Below the pieces are notes generated by a model. The model saw only the letters and a program-made list of their open reading frames with translations, did not search any database and was not told the DNA's origin. DNA of 64,000 nucleotides. It comes from Heyndrickxia coagulans 36D1. Lineage in GTDB: Bacteria; Bacillota; Bacilli; Bacillales; Bacillaceae_C. The stretch lies in NCBI RefSeq assembly GCF_000169195.2, contig NC_016023.1, forward strand, positions 3,488,227-3,552,226, in the 5' to 3' direction. A program made the translations under genes and the position numbers. This document shows, piece by piece, positions 37,576 through 46,521 of this stretch. The stretch's first letter is position 1, and each line of letters opens with the position of its first letter.

Positions 37576-37650
37576 CCCGTTTCCAGCCCGGCCTTTTCCC
37601 GGCTTCGCTGGAAACGGGGCGGCTGTCCGAAACAATCCGGCAGCCGCCCC
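37576..37650. other. two strong overlapping hairpins upstream of spoVS
   Basis: CCCGTTTCCAGC (37576-37587) pairs with GCTGGAAACGGG (37607-37618). GGGGCGGCTG (37616-37625) pairs with CAGCCGCCCC (37641-37650). The stems share three bases, so they stack or compete. There is no T-tract, so they are not simple terminators. The remaining bases of this 374-base gap hold no recognised gene. Confidence 0.7.
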
Positions 37651-37862
37651 GCATATAGGCTACTGATTTTCCTGCTTGTCGTGCGGGCTTTCGTGAACGT
37701 CTCTTGCTCAAAAAAACTCCGGGGAGCTGCCCCCCGCACAGCGGGAAAAATCATTTCACTGCTACTATATTCCTTTGTTCTGCGAGTTATGCCATCCTTC
37801 ATAAGCACCGGTACATAAAAAGAGGCGCTGTCCTGCCCGGCACCCATCCGGAAAAAGAAAAA

Positions 37863-37888
37863 ACCCGTTTATTCAGAGATAAACGGGT
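37863..37888 (-). terminator. terminator of ymdB, containing the stop codon
   Basis: ACCCGTTTAT, six-base loop, ATAAACGGGT, then TTTTTTCTTTTT on the minus strand. The ymdB stop codon (37869-37871) lies inside the stem. Confidence 0.9.
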
Positions 37889-38669
37889 GGTCTTCATTAA
37901 TTAAAATGTTCTGGATCGTTGCGGCTTTGCCTGTTTTTTTATCAAGGCTGATGATGCATCCGCTTAATATTTTCCTTCCCGATTTCGGCACTTCAAAACG
38001 GACAGGAAGCGAAGTCAGGAATTTTTTCATTACCGCTTCTTTGTCCATGCCGAGAATGGCATCGTACGGCCCGGTCATGCCGGCATCGGTCAGATAGGCT
38101 GTACCGTTTGGCAAAATTCTTGCATCCGCGGTTTGCACATGCGTATGCGTCCCGATCACGGCAGACACTTTGCCGTCGAGAAACCAGCCCATCGCCTGCT
38201 TTTCGCTTGTCGTTTCGGCATGAAAATCAACAAAGATAAAATGAGTTCTTTTTCTTGCCAGTGCCACCATCTCTTCTGCTTTCCGGAACGGGTCATCGAG
38301 CGCGTTCATAAACGTTCTGCCCTGCAGGTTGATGACTGCAAACTCCGTTCCTTCCGCTTTGATCAACGCCATCCCTTTTCCCGGGGTCCCGTCCGGAAAA
38401 TTGGCCGGGCGCACCATCCATTTTGCATCCTCAATAAAGTCGAAAATCTCTTTGTTGTCCCATGCATGGTTTCCGAGCGTGATGATATCCGCACCTGCAT
38501 CCAGCAGGCCGCGGTAAATATTTTTGGTAATCCCACGCCCGCCGGCTGCATTTTCCCCGTTTACGATGGTCAAATGCGGCCTGTATTTCGCCTTTAACTT
38601 CGGCAAATATTCATTCACCATCTCACGCCCTAATGACCCTACAACATCCCCTATAAATAAAATCTTCAT
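37869..38669 (-). CDS. ymdB: metallophosphoesterase YmdB
   Basis: A cyclic-nucleotide phosphodiesterase that influences the choice between motility and biofilm in B. subtilis. The 266 residues have the di-metal sites GDVVGSLGR, NGENAAGG, LGNHAWDNKEI, VDFHAETTSEK and GTHTHVQTADARI. Length and motifs fit TIGR00282. It lies directly downstream of rny, as in B. subtilis, but each gene has its own terminator-like hairpin at its stop codon. Confidence 0.95.
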   Translation of the reverse strand: MKILFIGDVVGSLGREMVNEYLPKLKAKYRPHLTIVNGENAAGGRGITKNIYRGLLDAGADIITLGNHAWDNKEIFDFIEDAKWMVRPANFPDGTPGKGMALIKAEGTEFAVINLQGRTFMNALDDPFRKAEEMVALARKRTHFIFVDFHAETTSEKQAMGWFLDGKVSAVIGTHTHVQTADARILPNGTAYLTDAGMTGPYDAILGMDKEAVMKKFLTSLPVRFEVPKSGRKILSGCIISLDKKTGKAATIQNILINEDHPFISE

Positions 38670-38730
38670 GCAATAAATCCTTTCTATGCTTTGTAAAACA
38701 ATCTTTATTTTCTTTTCAAAACGTTAAAGA

Positions 38731-38761
38731 AAATAAGCGGTGAACACGTCACCGCTTATTT
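38731..38761 (-). terminator. terminator of rny, overlapping the stop codon
   Basis: AAATAAGCGGTGA, five-base loop, TCACCGCTTATTT, then TTTCTTT on the minus strand; the rny stop (38756-38758) lies in the stem. Confidence 0.85.
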
Positions 38762-40318
38762 TGCATATTCAACAGCCCGCGTTTCCCGAATAACCGTTAC
38801 TTTAATATGGCCCGGATAATCCAGCTCATTTTCAATTTTTTTGCGGATATCACGTGCCAGGCGATGAGCTTCCAGGTCGTCGATCTGTTCCGGTTTCACC
38901 ATAATGCGTACTTCTCTCCCCGCCTGGATCGCGAACGATTTTTCAACACCGTCATACGATTCGGCGATTTCCTCCAGCTTTTCAAGCCGTCTGATGTAAT
39001 GCTCAAGCGTTTCGCTGCGCGCCCCAGGCCGTGCAGCGGATAAAGCATCAGCGGCAGCGACAAGCACCGCGATAACAGAGGTCGGTTCCGTATCGCCATG
39101 GTGAGAAGCAATACTGTTAATGACCACCGGATGTTCTTTGTATTTGGTTGCGAGTTCGACGCCAATTTGCACATGGCTTCCTTCTACTTCATGGTCTACC
39201 GCTTTTCCGATATCATGAAGCAGACCGGCACGGCGGGCAAGGATTTCATCTTCCCCGAGTTCGGCAGCCAGCAATCCGGAAAGGAATGCGACTTCTATCG
39301 AGTGCTTGAGGACATTTTGCCCGTAGCTCGTGCGGAATTTTAACCGGCCAAGAATTTTGATTAAGTCCGGATGGAGGCCATGGACACCAACTTCAAAAGT
39401 GGTTTGTTCCCCCACTTCGCGTATATGTTCATCCACTTCCCGCCTTGCTTTTTCAACCATTTCTTCAATGCGGGCCGGATGGATGCGGCCGTCTTGAACC
39501 AGTTTTTCCAGTGCAATGCGTGCCGTTTCCCGGCGCACTGGATCGAATCCCGAAAGAATCACCGCTTCCGGCGTATCATCGATGATCAGGTCAATCCCGG
39601 TCAGCGTTTCAAGTGTCCGGATATTGCGGCCTTCCCTTCCGATGATGCGGCCTTTCATTTCATCATTCGGCAGGTTGACAACCGATACCGTTGTTTCAGC
39701 AACATGCTCGGCTGCACACCGCTGAATGGCCAGCGAAAGAATGCTTTTCGCCTTTTTATCGGCTTCTTCTTTTGCCCTTGTTTCCGCTTCCTTTACCTTA
39801 ACGGCAATGTCATGGGAAAGCTCGTTTTCCAGTTTTTCAATAATGATGGCTTTCGCCTGTTCGCGATTGAGGCCCGAGATTCTTTCCAGCTCAGACTCCT
39901 GCTCGTTAACCATCTCCTCCAATTTGCTTTCCATCTCTTCAATATGTTGTTGTCTCAGGTTTAAAGAATCCTCTTTCTTTTCAAGCATCGATTCACGCTT
40001 ATCGAGCGATTCATCTTTGCGATCGAGGTTCTCTTCCTTTTGCAATAAGCGGTTTTCCTGTCTTTGCAATTCATTTCTTCGTTCACGCAATTCCCGTTCC
40101 ATATCCGTACGAAGTTTATGATTTTCATCCTTCGCTTCAAGCAGGGCTTCTTTTTTCAGGCGATCAGCTTCGCGTTTTGCTTCATCAACGATCTGATCTG
40201 CCGCATTTTTCGCCCCTGCAATTTTCGCTTCATAAATTGATCTCCGGATGAAATAGCCAACAACCACACCGACGATAAGGACAAGCAAAAGGGAGATGAT
40301 CCATATGAGAGACTCCAT
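38756..40318 (-). CDS. rny: ribonuclease Y
   Basis: Membrane-anchored endoribonuclease that starts mRNA decay. The 520 residues begin with a membrane helix ([20 protein letters not shown]) and continue with a long charged coiled coil (about 30-190). The KH domain is [19 protein letters not shown], and the HD domain has [14 protein letters not shown] and [14 protein letters not shown] is the invariant end. AGGAGGTGAGATTG precedes ATG 40318. RicA, encoded at 25.4 kb, is a known modulator in B. subtilis. The neighbouring pbpX of B. subtilis is missing. Confidence 0.97.
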   Translation of the reverse strand: MESLIWIISLLLVLIVGVVVGYFIRRSIYEAKIAGAKNAADQIVDEAKREADRLKKEALLEAKDENHKLRTDMERELRERRNELQRQENRLLQKEENLDRKDESLDKRESMLEKKEDSLNLRQQHIEEMESKLEEMVNEQESELERISGLNREQAKAIIIEKLENELSHDIAVKVKEAETRAKEEADKKAKSILSLAIQRCAAEHVAETTVSVVNLPNDEMKGRIIGREGRNIRTLETLTGIDLIIDDTPEAVILSGFDPVRRETARIALEKLVQDGRIHPARIEEMVEKARREVDEHIREVGEQTTFEVGVHGLHPDLIKILGRLKFRTSYGQNVLKHSIEVAFLSGLLAAELGEDEILARRAGLLHDIGKAVDHEVEGSHVQIGVELATKYKEHPVVINSIASHHGDTEPTSVIAVLVAAADALSAARPGARSETLEHYIRRLEKLEEIAESYDGVEKSFAIQAGREVRIMVKPEQIDDLEAHRLARDIRKKIENELDYPGHIKVTVIRETRAVEYAK

Positions 40319-40392
40319 CAATCTCACCTCCTCTTGCTATGAACTTCTTCTACGTTAAAAATGTCGGCTGTTACATTAATCCTTAGGTTTAC

Positions 40393-40421
40393 AGTATACA
40401 GCGCCTGGCTTAAAAAGTAAA
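40393..40421 (-). promoter_or_regulatory. sigmaA promoter of rny
   Basis: TTTACT (40421-40416) and TATACT (40398-40393) with a 17-base spacer on the minus strand, about 75 bases before the rny ATG. Confidence 0.55.
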
Positions 40422-40754
40422 ACGTTGATCCCGGGGCAAGCCCCTCCGGTGTATATGCATGAAAACCCAATCATGCGTTTCGTCCCGGTCCGGCTGAAGA
40501 CAAGGATGGTTCCATCAGCCGCATGCGGAAAAGCCGCCGGATGAAAAAACCGGCCCCCCTTCCGGAAACTTCCGGGAGGATTTGCTTTCCGTACAGGAGA
40601 AAGTCATTTTTAGAAAAATAAAATATACATATTAATTTTAAAGGTGGGAATTTTTATTGTCAAGTGAAGCGGAAAGATTGCCATTGTAAATTTGTGTTGA
40701 TTCCTCTCCGCCATGCAGATTTTGTGGCGCAAAAAAGTGCGGTAAATGGACGGC
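40422..40754. other. recA-rny intergenic region
   Basis: About 330 bases without a supported gene. Several small hairpins occur: GGGGC-AA-GCCCC near 40435, GCATGA/TCATGC at 40457-40476 and CCTTCCGG/CCGGGAGG at 40557-40578. In B. subtilis pbpX is found here; no trace of it was recognised. Confidence 0.4.
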
Positions 40755-40757
40755 AAA

Positions 40758-40791
40758 AAGCGCCTGGACGCGGTCAGCATTTCAGGCGCTT
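40758..40791 (-). terminator. terminator of recA
   Basis: AAGCGCCTG and CAGGCGCTT pair across a 16-base loop, followed by TTTTTGCC on the minus strand, ten bases beyond the recA stop codon. Confidence 0.85.
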
Positions 40792-40800
40792 ATACACCGG

Positions 40801-41868
40801 TTACTCCAAATTTAATTCTTCCTGTCCTTCCACAGCTTCTTGTTCATCTATAGCTTTCTCGGTTTCATGGGAACCGGCATCTTCTGTCAGGTCGTAATGT
40901 TCCCGGATTTTTGCGGCAATCTCGTTTTTCAGATCCGCATTTTCCTTTAAAAATTGCTTCGCATTTTCACGCCCCTGGCCGAGCCGCTCGCCGTTATAAG
41001 CATACCAGGCCCCGCTTTTTTGGATGATGTCAAGGTCGCTTCCCATATCGACGATCTCGCCTTCTTTTGAGATCCCCTCGCCGTACATAATATCCACTTC
41101 TGCCGTTTTAAACGGAGGCGCTACTTTGTTTTTGACAACCTTGATTTTCGTTTTGTTGCCGACAATGTCGCTCCCTTGTTTGATCTGTTCGGCACGGCGC
41201 ACTTCAAGGCGCACGGATGAGTAGAATTTGAGCGCACGGCCGCCCGGTGTGACTTCAGGATTACCGAACATTACGCCGACTTTTTCCCGGATTTGGTTAA
41301 TGAAAATCGCAATCGTGTTCGATTTGTTGATTGCACCCGATAATTTCCGCAGCGCCTGGGACATCAGCCGTGCCTGGAGGCCGACGTGGGAATCGCCCAT
41401 TTCCCCTTCAATTTCCGCTCTCGGCACAAGCGCAGCAACGGAGTCAACGACCACAATATCCACTGCGCCGCTGCGGACGAGCGCTTCCGCAATTTCCAGC
41501 GCCTGTTCGCCCGTATCCGGCTGGGACAGGAGCAGCTCATCAATATTGACACCGAGCTTTTGGGCATAAACCGGGTCAAGTGCATGTTCCGCATCAATAA
41601 ACGCCGCTTGTCCACCCTGTGCCTGGACTTCCGCAATCGCATGCAGGGCAACCGTTGTTTTACCAGAACTTTCAGGGCCGTATATTTCAATGACGCGGCC
41701 GCGCGGGTAACCGCCGACACCAAGGGCAATATCAAGCGCAAGCGAACCGGTCGGGATCGTGGAGACAACCCGGTCGGTCTGCTCGCCCAACCGCATAATG
41801 GAACCCTTACCAAATTGCTTTTCTATTTGTTTCAGAGCCTTGTCTAAGGCTTCTTGACGATCATTCAC
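40801..41868 (-). CDS. recA: recombinase RecA
   Basis: DNA strand exchange and LexA co-protease. The 355 residues start [28 protein letters not shown]. Walker A is [13 protein letters not shown], Walker B is [21 protein letters not shown], and loop L2 lies in [22 protein letters not shown]. The acidic C-terminal tail ([19 protein letters not shown]) is typical. A LexA box and promoter lie upstream, so SOS control is expected. Confidence 0.98.
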   Translation of the reverse strand: MNDRQEALDKALKQIEKQFGKGSIMRLGEQTDRVVSTIPTGSLALDIALGVGGYPRGRVIEIYGPESSGKTTVALHAIAEVQAQGGQAAFIDAEHALDPVYAQKLGVNIDELLLSQPDTGEQALEIAEALVRSGAVDIVVVDSVAALVPRAEIEGEMGDSHVGLQARLMSQALRKLSGAINKSNTIAIFINQIREKVGVMFGNPEVTPGGRALKFYSSVRLEVRRAEQIKQGSDIVGNKTKIKVVKNKVAPPFKTAEVDIMYGEGISKEGEIVDMGSDLDIIQKSGAWYAYNGERLGQGRENAKQFLKENADLKNEIAAKIREHYDLTEDAGSHETEKAIDEQEAVEGQEELNLE

Positions 41869-41924
41869 AAAATTTCCTCCTTTTATTCATTCCAAACTCT
41901 CGAAAGCAATGAATCTATATCTAT

Positions 41925-41953
41925 ACTATACCCGTTTTTTCTTTGTTTGCCAA
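41925..41953 (-). promoter_or_regulatory. sigmaA promoter of recA
   Basis: TTGGCA (41953-41948) and TATAGT (41930-41925) with a 17-base spacer on the minus strand, about 57 bases before the recA ATG. Confidence 0.8.
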
Positions 41954-41972
41954 GCAAAATCTCGAACGCTCA

Positions 41973-41986
41973 TTCGTCTCTTTTTT
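41973..41986. promoter_or_regulatory. LexA (SOS) box upstream of recA
   Basis: CGAAC-GCTC-ATTCG matches the Bacillus SOS box CGAAC-N4-GTTCG at nine of ten positions. It lies 20 bases upstream of the recA -35 element. Confidence 0.75.
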
Positions 41987-42092
41987 GCAAAAATCCGGCA
42001 AAAAAATGGGGTTTTCCCCCTGTAAAAATGAAAATTCCCCCGGCAAAAAGAGCCGAAAATTGAATTTTTGGCAAACAAATTTTTTTATAAAA

Positions 42093-42130
42093 AGGCCGCT
42101 TCCGTCACTTGCCATGAGCAGAAGCGGCTT
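42093..42130 (-). terminator. terminator of cinA
   Basis: GCCGCTTC (42095-42102) and GAAGCGGC (42121-42128) pair, with CTTTTTATAAAAAAATTT following on the minus strand. Confidence 0.85.
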
Positions 42131-42135
42131 TCGAC

Positions 42136-43368
42136 CTAAAGCAGTTTCAGCAAATGCCAGCAGCCGTATTTCACCGATCGCGTGCGGATGTTGTTGCGGG
42201 ATCCGGGAAGTTCCAACAGATAAGTGGCAGTTTCTTTCCCTTTTATCGCAATGCCGATCCACACGGTTCCCGGCGGATGGCCTTCAAGGGAGTCCGGGCC
42301 AGCCACGCCTGTAAAACTGATGCCAATGTCGGCATCCATAATGCTGCGGATATTTTCCGCCAGTTCTTTTGCACACTGGCTGCTGACGGCGCCGTACTTG
42401 TCAAGCGTTTCTTTTTTCACTTTGGCAAGCTTCATCTTCGCTTCGTTTGAATAGACGACAACGCCGCCTTTCAACATTGTGCTGACACCCTGGATGGACG
42501 CCATTTCCGCTGCAAATTTGCCGGCAGTCAGACTTTCCGCGCAGGCAAGCGTCAGCTGTTTTTTCGAAAGCTTTTCGAGCAGGGCCTCCATTAATGTCAT
42601 ATCATTATAACCGTAAAAATACGATCCGGCAATTTGCATAATCTCTTTTTCCACTTGATCGATCATTTCGTTCGCCGTTTCCGCCGACTGGTGTTTCGCC
42701 GTAATCCTAAGTGTCACTTCCCCTTCTTTCGCAAGCGGAGCGACAGTCGGATTGGTTTGGCTATCCAATATATGGCGGATTTCTGTTTCCAGCTGGGATT
42801 CGCCGATCCCGAAGAAGCGGAGAACGCGCGATTCGATTTTTTCGATCGTTTCCAGTTCTTCCTGGATTGCGGGGCTGGCGTAATGGATAAACATCGGTTC
42901 CAGTTCATGCGGCGGGCCGGGCAGCAGCATATAATAATGGTTTCCGCTTTTGGCCAGCATGCCCGGCGCCATACCGTGGTCATTCGGAAACACTTTTGAA
43001 CCTTCGATGACCAGTGCCTGCTTTTTGTTGTTTTCCGTCATTTTTCGTTTTGTACGGATAAAAAACTGTTCGATGGAGCGCATGGCATCTTCGTTTGTCA
43101 CCAGTTTTTTTTCGATGTGCGATGCAATCGTTTCTTTTGTTAAATCATCCTTTGTCGGACCGAGCCCACCAGTAAAAATCAATAGATCGGCGCGGCCCTC
43201 CGCTGTCCGGATTGCCGCTTCGAGCCGCTCTGCGTTATCGCCGACAACGGTCTGGTAGTACACATCCACGCCGATCTCCGCCAATTGTGCGGCAATAAAT
43301 GTGGCATTTGTATTGGTGATCTGGCCAAGCAAAAGTTCCGAACCGACTGCAATAATTTCGGCATTCAC
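42136..43368 (-). CDS. cinA: CinA-like competence/damage-inducible protein
   Basis: Two-domain protein: residues 1-170 form a molybdopterin-binding-like domain (AEIIAVGSELLLGQITNTN, TGGLGPTKDDLTKE), and about 250-410 a nicotinamide-nucleotide deamidase domain (ACAESLTAGKFAAEMASIQGVS, SFTGVAGPDSLEGHPPGTVWIG). Expected roles are pyridine nucleotide salvage and competence. The start is GTG 43368, preceded by GGGAGGAATGGAAA; the frame is open for 60 more codons upstream, but these encode unrelated residues. About 410 residues, as in B. subtilis CinA. Upstream of recA, the classical late-competence pairing. Confidence 0.93.
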   Translation of the reverse strand: MNAEIIAVGSELLLGQITNTNATFIAAQLAEIGVDVYYQTVVGDNAERLEAAIRTAEGRADLLIFTGGLGPTKDDLTKETIASHIEKKLVTNEDAMRSIEQFFIRTKRKMTENNKKQALVIEGSKVFPNDHGMAPGMLAKSGNHYYMLLPGPPHELEPMFIHYASPAIQEELETIEKIESRVLRFFGIGESQLETEIRHILDSQTNPTVAPLAKEGEVTLRITAKHQSAETANEMIDQVEKEIMQIAGSYFYGYNDMTLMEALLEKLSKKQLTLACAESLTAGKFAAEMASIQGVSTMLKGGVVVYSNEAKMKLAKVKKETLDKYGAVSSQCAKELAENIRSIMDADIGISFTGVAGPDSLEGHPPGTVWIGIAIKGKETATYLLELPGSRNNIRTRSVKYGCWHLLKLL

Positions 43369-43502
43369 TTTCCATTCCTCCCTTTCTTTTAAAGCAAAAA
43401 AACGAACACATGACGGCGCAATCCAGGCCGCCAATCCACCCGAAGCAATGGCTGCCTTTTTCTCCCGTGCCGGATTAGCACAAGCCACTGGCGGGCAAAA
43501 AA

Positions 43503-43527
43503 GCAGTGAAAGGCTGCCTTTCACTGC
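43503..43527 (-). terminator. terminator of pgsA
   Basis: GCAGTGAAAGG and CCTTTCACTGC form an 11-bp stem with a three-base loop, followed by TTTTTTG on the minus strand. Confidence 0.88.
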
Positions 43528-43531
43528 ATGG

Positions 43532-44110
43532 TTATTTCGAGCGGGCAAGTACGCCCCGGTTTAAATAGAAATAATCAGCACCTGACCAGATGGTAAAGAT
43601 GAGCGCCACCCACAAAGCGACCAGATCCATGCGGAAAGAGAGCGCCGAAAACGGGAAGTTATGCAACAGCAATAAAAGGATGGCAATGATTTGCGTCCAT
43701 GTTTTGATTTTCCCAAGCATATTGGCTGCTGCTACTTCCCCGCCCTCTGCTAAAATCAGTCGCAAGCCTGTCACGGCAAACTCGCGGGCAATGATTACGA
43801 CAACAATCCATGCCGGCGCCAGCTTGAGCCCAACGAGCAAAATAAACGCCGTTGAAACAAGCAGTTTGTCCGCAAGCGGATCGAGAAATTTCCCGAAGTT
43901 GGTAACGAGATTGTATTTGCGGGCATAGTGGCCGTCGATCCAGTCTGTCATAGAGGCAATGGCAAAAATCACCGCACCGACAAAATGGGTGACCGGAATT
44001 TTGGCTCCCAGCCAATCAAAGGTGCCCCAATCGAACGGCACCGCCATGATGAGTAAAAAAACAGGGATTAAACATACACGTGATACAGTAATTTTATTCG
44101 GCAAATTCAC
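43532..44110 (-). CDS. pgsA: CDP-diacylglycerol-glycerol-3-phosphate 3-phosphatidyltransferase
   Basis: Makes phosphatidylglycerophosphate, the committed step to phosphatidylglycerol, in the membrane. The 192 residues contain the CDP-alcohol phosphotransferase motif DG-x2-AR-x8-G-x3-D-x3-D in DGHYARKYNLVTNFGKFLDPL, and several membrane segments. The start is GTG 44110 (VNLPNKITVSR), with TTGGAGGAAAAGCCA upstream; the ATG at 44125 is too close to that site. Follows the rodZ-like gene, as in B. subtilis. Confidence 0.95.
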   Translation of the reverse strand: MNLPNKITVSRVCLIPVFLLIMAVPFDWGTFDWLGAKIPVTHFVGAVIFAIASMTDWIDGHYARKYNLVTNFGKFLDPLADKLLVSTAFILLVGLKLAPAWIVVVIIAREFAVTGLRLILAEGGEVAAANMLGKIKTWTQIIAILLLLLHNFPFSALSFRMDLVALWVALIFTIWSGADYFYLNRGVLARSK

Positions 44111-44149
44111 TGGCTTTTCCTCCAACTGTCTATATATTTTCCAAAGAAA

Positions 44150-44168
44150 AAGCCTTAAAACAAGGCTT
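44150..44168 (-). terminator. terminator at the rodZ stop codon
   Basis: AAGCCTT, five-base loop, AAGGCTT, then TTTCTTT on the minus strand; the hairpin includes two bases of the rodZ-like gene's stop codon. Confidence 0.7.
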
Positions 44169-45072
44169 ATTTCGTTTGTGACCCGTTAAACTGGACGATC
44201 ATATCCTGGCGTACTTCTTTGGATGCCGGAATATTGTATTTTAGTTTTTTGCCATTGATATACACTTCCGTATTGACGGTGTTTCCGACCGTGATCGTGA
44301 CTTGTTTTTGTTTTGACAGATCCGCTGTCCGGCTGTCCCCGTCATTCAGCAATTGTTGAAAGTTCGTTGAACCGTCGCTGTTTTTCACCTGTACCCATGA
44401 CCGTCCGCCGTTTGCTTTCAGTTCAAGTTTGAACTGGTTGGTGCCGGCCAGTTTATAGGTGGTCGTGTACCCGCTTGAAGATACGGTTTCCAGTTTTTGG
44501 GCTGTTTTCTTCGTTTTCGAGGCCGGTTTTTTTGACGTTTTCGCCGCCTTTTTTTCGGAAGAGCTGCCGGTGTTTTTGCCGGATGACACCTTTTCAGCCG
44601 ATTTGACGTTTTCTTTTTGTACGCTCACATCGCCGGAAGCCCCGCTGTTTAACTTTTCCTTTGTGTTGTGACCGGCAAACTTATATACGACAAACCAAAG
44701 CAAAAATAAAATCGCGATGATGGCGGCGACCACAAGGATCCTTGGCAGCACGTTCATCATCTTGACGGTATCCGGTGCGGCCCTTTTGGAGGACGTCTGC
44801 ACCCGCGAAAGTTGCTCGGGAAATTCTTCCTGTTCCGTACGGGGGATGTCGCTCTGGTACTCTTCAAATAAAGTTTCCGGATCAAGCCCGACTGCCTCGG
44901 CATACTGCTTAATAAATGCCCGGACGTAAAATTTTCCAGGCATTGAATCATAATTTCCTTCTTCAATGTTTTTCAAATATCTTTTTTGGATCTTGGTCAT
45001 CTCCTGCAAATCATCCAGGCTGATGCCCTTTTCTTTCCTTGCTTCTTTTAAACGATTCCCTAATTCCGTCAT
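44167..45072 (-). CDS. rodZ: RodZ-like helix-turn-helix membrane protein (YmfM)
   Basis: Cell-shape protein of about 301 residues. Residues 1-75 form an Xre-type helix-turn-helix (ELGNRLKEARKEKGISLDDL, IQKRYLKNIEEGNYDSMPG). A single membrane helix follows (ILVVAAIIAILFLLWFVVY, about 110-130), then a Lys/Ser-rich linker and a C-terminal DUF4115-like domain (KANGGRSWVQVKNSDGS). This is the RodZ layout, linking MreB to the membrane. ATG 45072 has AGGTGTTACC in front. Its start overlaps the 3' end of ymfK by not more than a few bases. Confidence 0.9.
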   Translation of the reverse strand: MTELGNRLKEARKEKGISLDDLQEMTKIQKRYLKNIEEGNYDSMPGKFYVRAFIKQYAEAVGLDPETLFEEYQSDIPRTEQEEFPEQLSRVQTSSKRAAPDTVKMMNVLPRILVVAAIIAILFLLWFVVYKFAGHNTKEKLNSGASGDVSVQKENVKSAEKVSSGKNTGSSSEKKAAKTSKKPASKTKKTAQKLETVSSSGYTTTYKLAGTNQFKLELKANGGRSWVQVKNSDGSTNFQQLLNDGDSRTADLSKQKQVTITVGNTVNTEVYINGKKLKYNIPASKEVRQDMIVQFNGSQTK

Positions 45073-45088
45073 GGTAACACCTGCCAAT

Positions 45089-45880
45089 CTAGTAATCAAA
45101 TCCTCCAAATTCGCCTTGAAACATCCGGTTTTGCTGGAGTAAGTCATATGTAATTTCCTGTGACGGGTCTTCTCTCAACTCAATAATGTAATCAAAATCA
45201 TCAAGCGTGTATTCCGAACGCTGCACGAAAATATCCGGGTGTTCCACCACTTTAACAGCCGGAAGCCGCATGATTTCACGGATCAGCTGCCAGTGCCGTT
45301 CGTTTCCCCTCTCAGCGGATACGACGCCATCCAGGATAAAAATATTGTTTGCATTGTATTCATCCTCAATCAGACTACTTCTCACCGTCTGTTTGATCAT
45401 CGTGGAGGAGAGAAAAATCCACTTTTTATTGGCGCACACGCTTGCAGCCACAATCGATTCTGTTTTTCCGACGCGCGGCATCCCGCGAATGCCAATCAGC
45501 TTATGGCCTTCCTGTTTAAAATGCTCGGCCATAAAATCGACCAGAATCCCGAGATCATCGCGCACAAAGCGGAATGTTTTCCGGTCGTCATGATCGCGCT
45601 GGATATACCTTCCGTGCCGGACTGCAAGCCTGTCCCTGAGCTTGGATTCCCTGATTTTCGTTACTTTTATCGTTTCCACTGTTCGCAATATCGATTCGAG
45701 CCGGCCGATCTGTTCTTCATTTTTGACAAACAGCAGCAAGCCTCGTTTTTTATGGTCAACGCCGTTAATGCTTCTGATATTGATCGCTAACATGCCCAAG
45801 AGAGAGGAAATATCACCCAACAGCCCCGGCCGGTTGATCGTGATTTCATATTCCAAGTACCACTCTTTCCTGTCATCCAC
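45089..45880 (-). CDS. ymfK: YmfK-like protein (DUF3388)
   Basis: 263 residues, function unknown. The N-terminal part (WYLEYEITINRPGLLGDISSLLGMLAINI) resembles an ACT domain. A central GIRGMPRVGKTESIVAA looks like a P-loop, with IFILDGVVSAER as a possible Walker B. The tail is acidic and aromatic (MFQGEFGGFDY). The family is conserved next to rodZ and pgsA in Bacilli, which is the main support. It could be a nucleotide-binding regulator, but that is inference. Confidence 0.85.
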   Translation of the reverse strand: MDDRKEWYLEYEITINRPGLLGDISSLLGMLAINIRSINGVDHKKRGLLLFVKNEEQIGRLESILRTVETIKVTKIRESKLRDRLAVRHGRYIQRDHDDRKTFRFVRDDLGILVDFMAEHFKQEGHKLIGIRGMPRVGKTESIVAASVCANKKWIFLSSTMIKQTVRSSLIEDEYNANNIFILDGVVSAERGNERHWQLIREIMRLPAVKVVEHPDIFVQRSEYTLDDFDYIIELREDPSQEITYDLLQQNRMFQGEFGGFDY

Positions 45881-46077
45881 CCATAACCCCTCCCGAAATC
45901 CGGATCCAAACGAACATATCTAGGTTATATGATATATGATTTTACATCAATAAGGAAGCGAAAGCTCTAAAAATCGTGAATTTTGTCGTGACATGAAAAA
46001 ACCGGCGGCATCAGCCAAACAACCGGCTTTTCTTGTAAAAAAGCAGCCAATTGTTATCATGATGCGCCGGTATTTCT
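45881..46077. other. ymfJ-ymfK gap with a weak terminator
   Basis: On the minus strand CCGG...GGC-TGAT-GCC...CCGG followed by TTTTTTC (about 45988-46034) probably terminates ymfJ. No gene is present. Confidence 0.4.
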
Positions 46078-46338
46078 TTATGACTGGGTACCGTTATTTT
46101 GAACGAGTTTTACCATTACATTGGCAATGGCTTGCTGTTCTTCCTGCGATGCCACTGACCATAAGTCAGCAAGAACGCGTTCCTGTTCATTTTTCGGATC
46201 TACTTGTGCGGCCAAATAATCGCCGACCTGCTCAGCAAGTTTGTTAATCGTTTCCTGGGGCATCCCCTGTTGCTTTGCCTGGTTGAGGCGGTCCCCCAAA
46301 AAGTTTTTCCATTGGTCCCAGTTTTCGAATACGTTCAT
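46078..46338 (-). CDS. ymfJ: YmfJ-like protein (DUF3243)
   Basis: 86 residues, helical, function unknown. MNVFENWDQWKNFLGDRLNQAKQ and the later AEQVGDYLAAQVDPKNEQE match the small DUF3243 family conserved between ymfI and ymfK in Bacilli. GAAAGGAGGCTGTGAC precedes ATG 46338; the upstream extension to 46365 reads through this ribosome binding site. Confidence 0.85.
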   Translation of the reverse strand: MNVFENWDQWKNFLGDRLNQAKQQGMPQETINKLAEQVGDYLAAQVDPKNEQERVLADLWSVASQEEQQAIANVMVKLVQNNGTQS

Positions 46339-46437
46339 GTCACAGCCTCCTTTCAAGTTGTTCAACCTTAGTTTGTGACCCGGCGTGGAAGGCTATGCAT
46401 GGAAAATGGAACCCGTGCTTCTTTCAAGGCACCAGCC

Positions 46438-46467
46438 GGGCAAAACGGTGTGCTGTTGCCCTTTTTT
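46438..46467 (+). terminator. plus-strand terminator-like hairpin with no plus-strand gene
   Basis: GGGCAA, a 12-base loop and TTGCCC, followed by TTTTTT on the plus strand. All surrounding genes are on the minus strand. Confidence 0.5.
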
Positions 46468-46521
46468 GGTTAATCCGCGAAAAAACAAAGAGGATTCCTT
46501 TGCAACTTTCTCCAGGCGGGA

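Noticed and set aside
40652..40690. Tiny frame starting TTG TCA AGT with a fair ribosome binding site (about 40658)
   Set aside because: Only ten codons; with no sign of conservation it cannot be told from chance.
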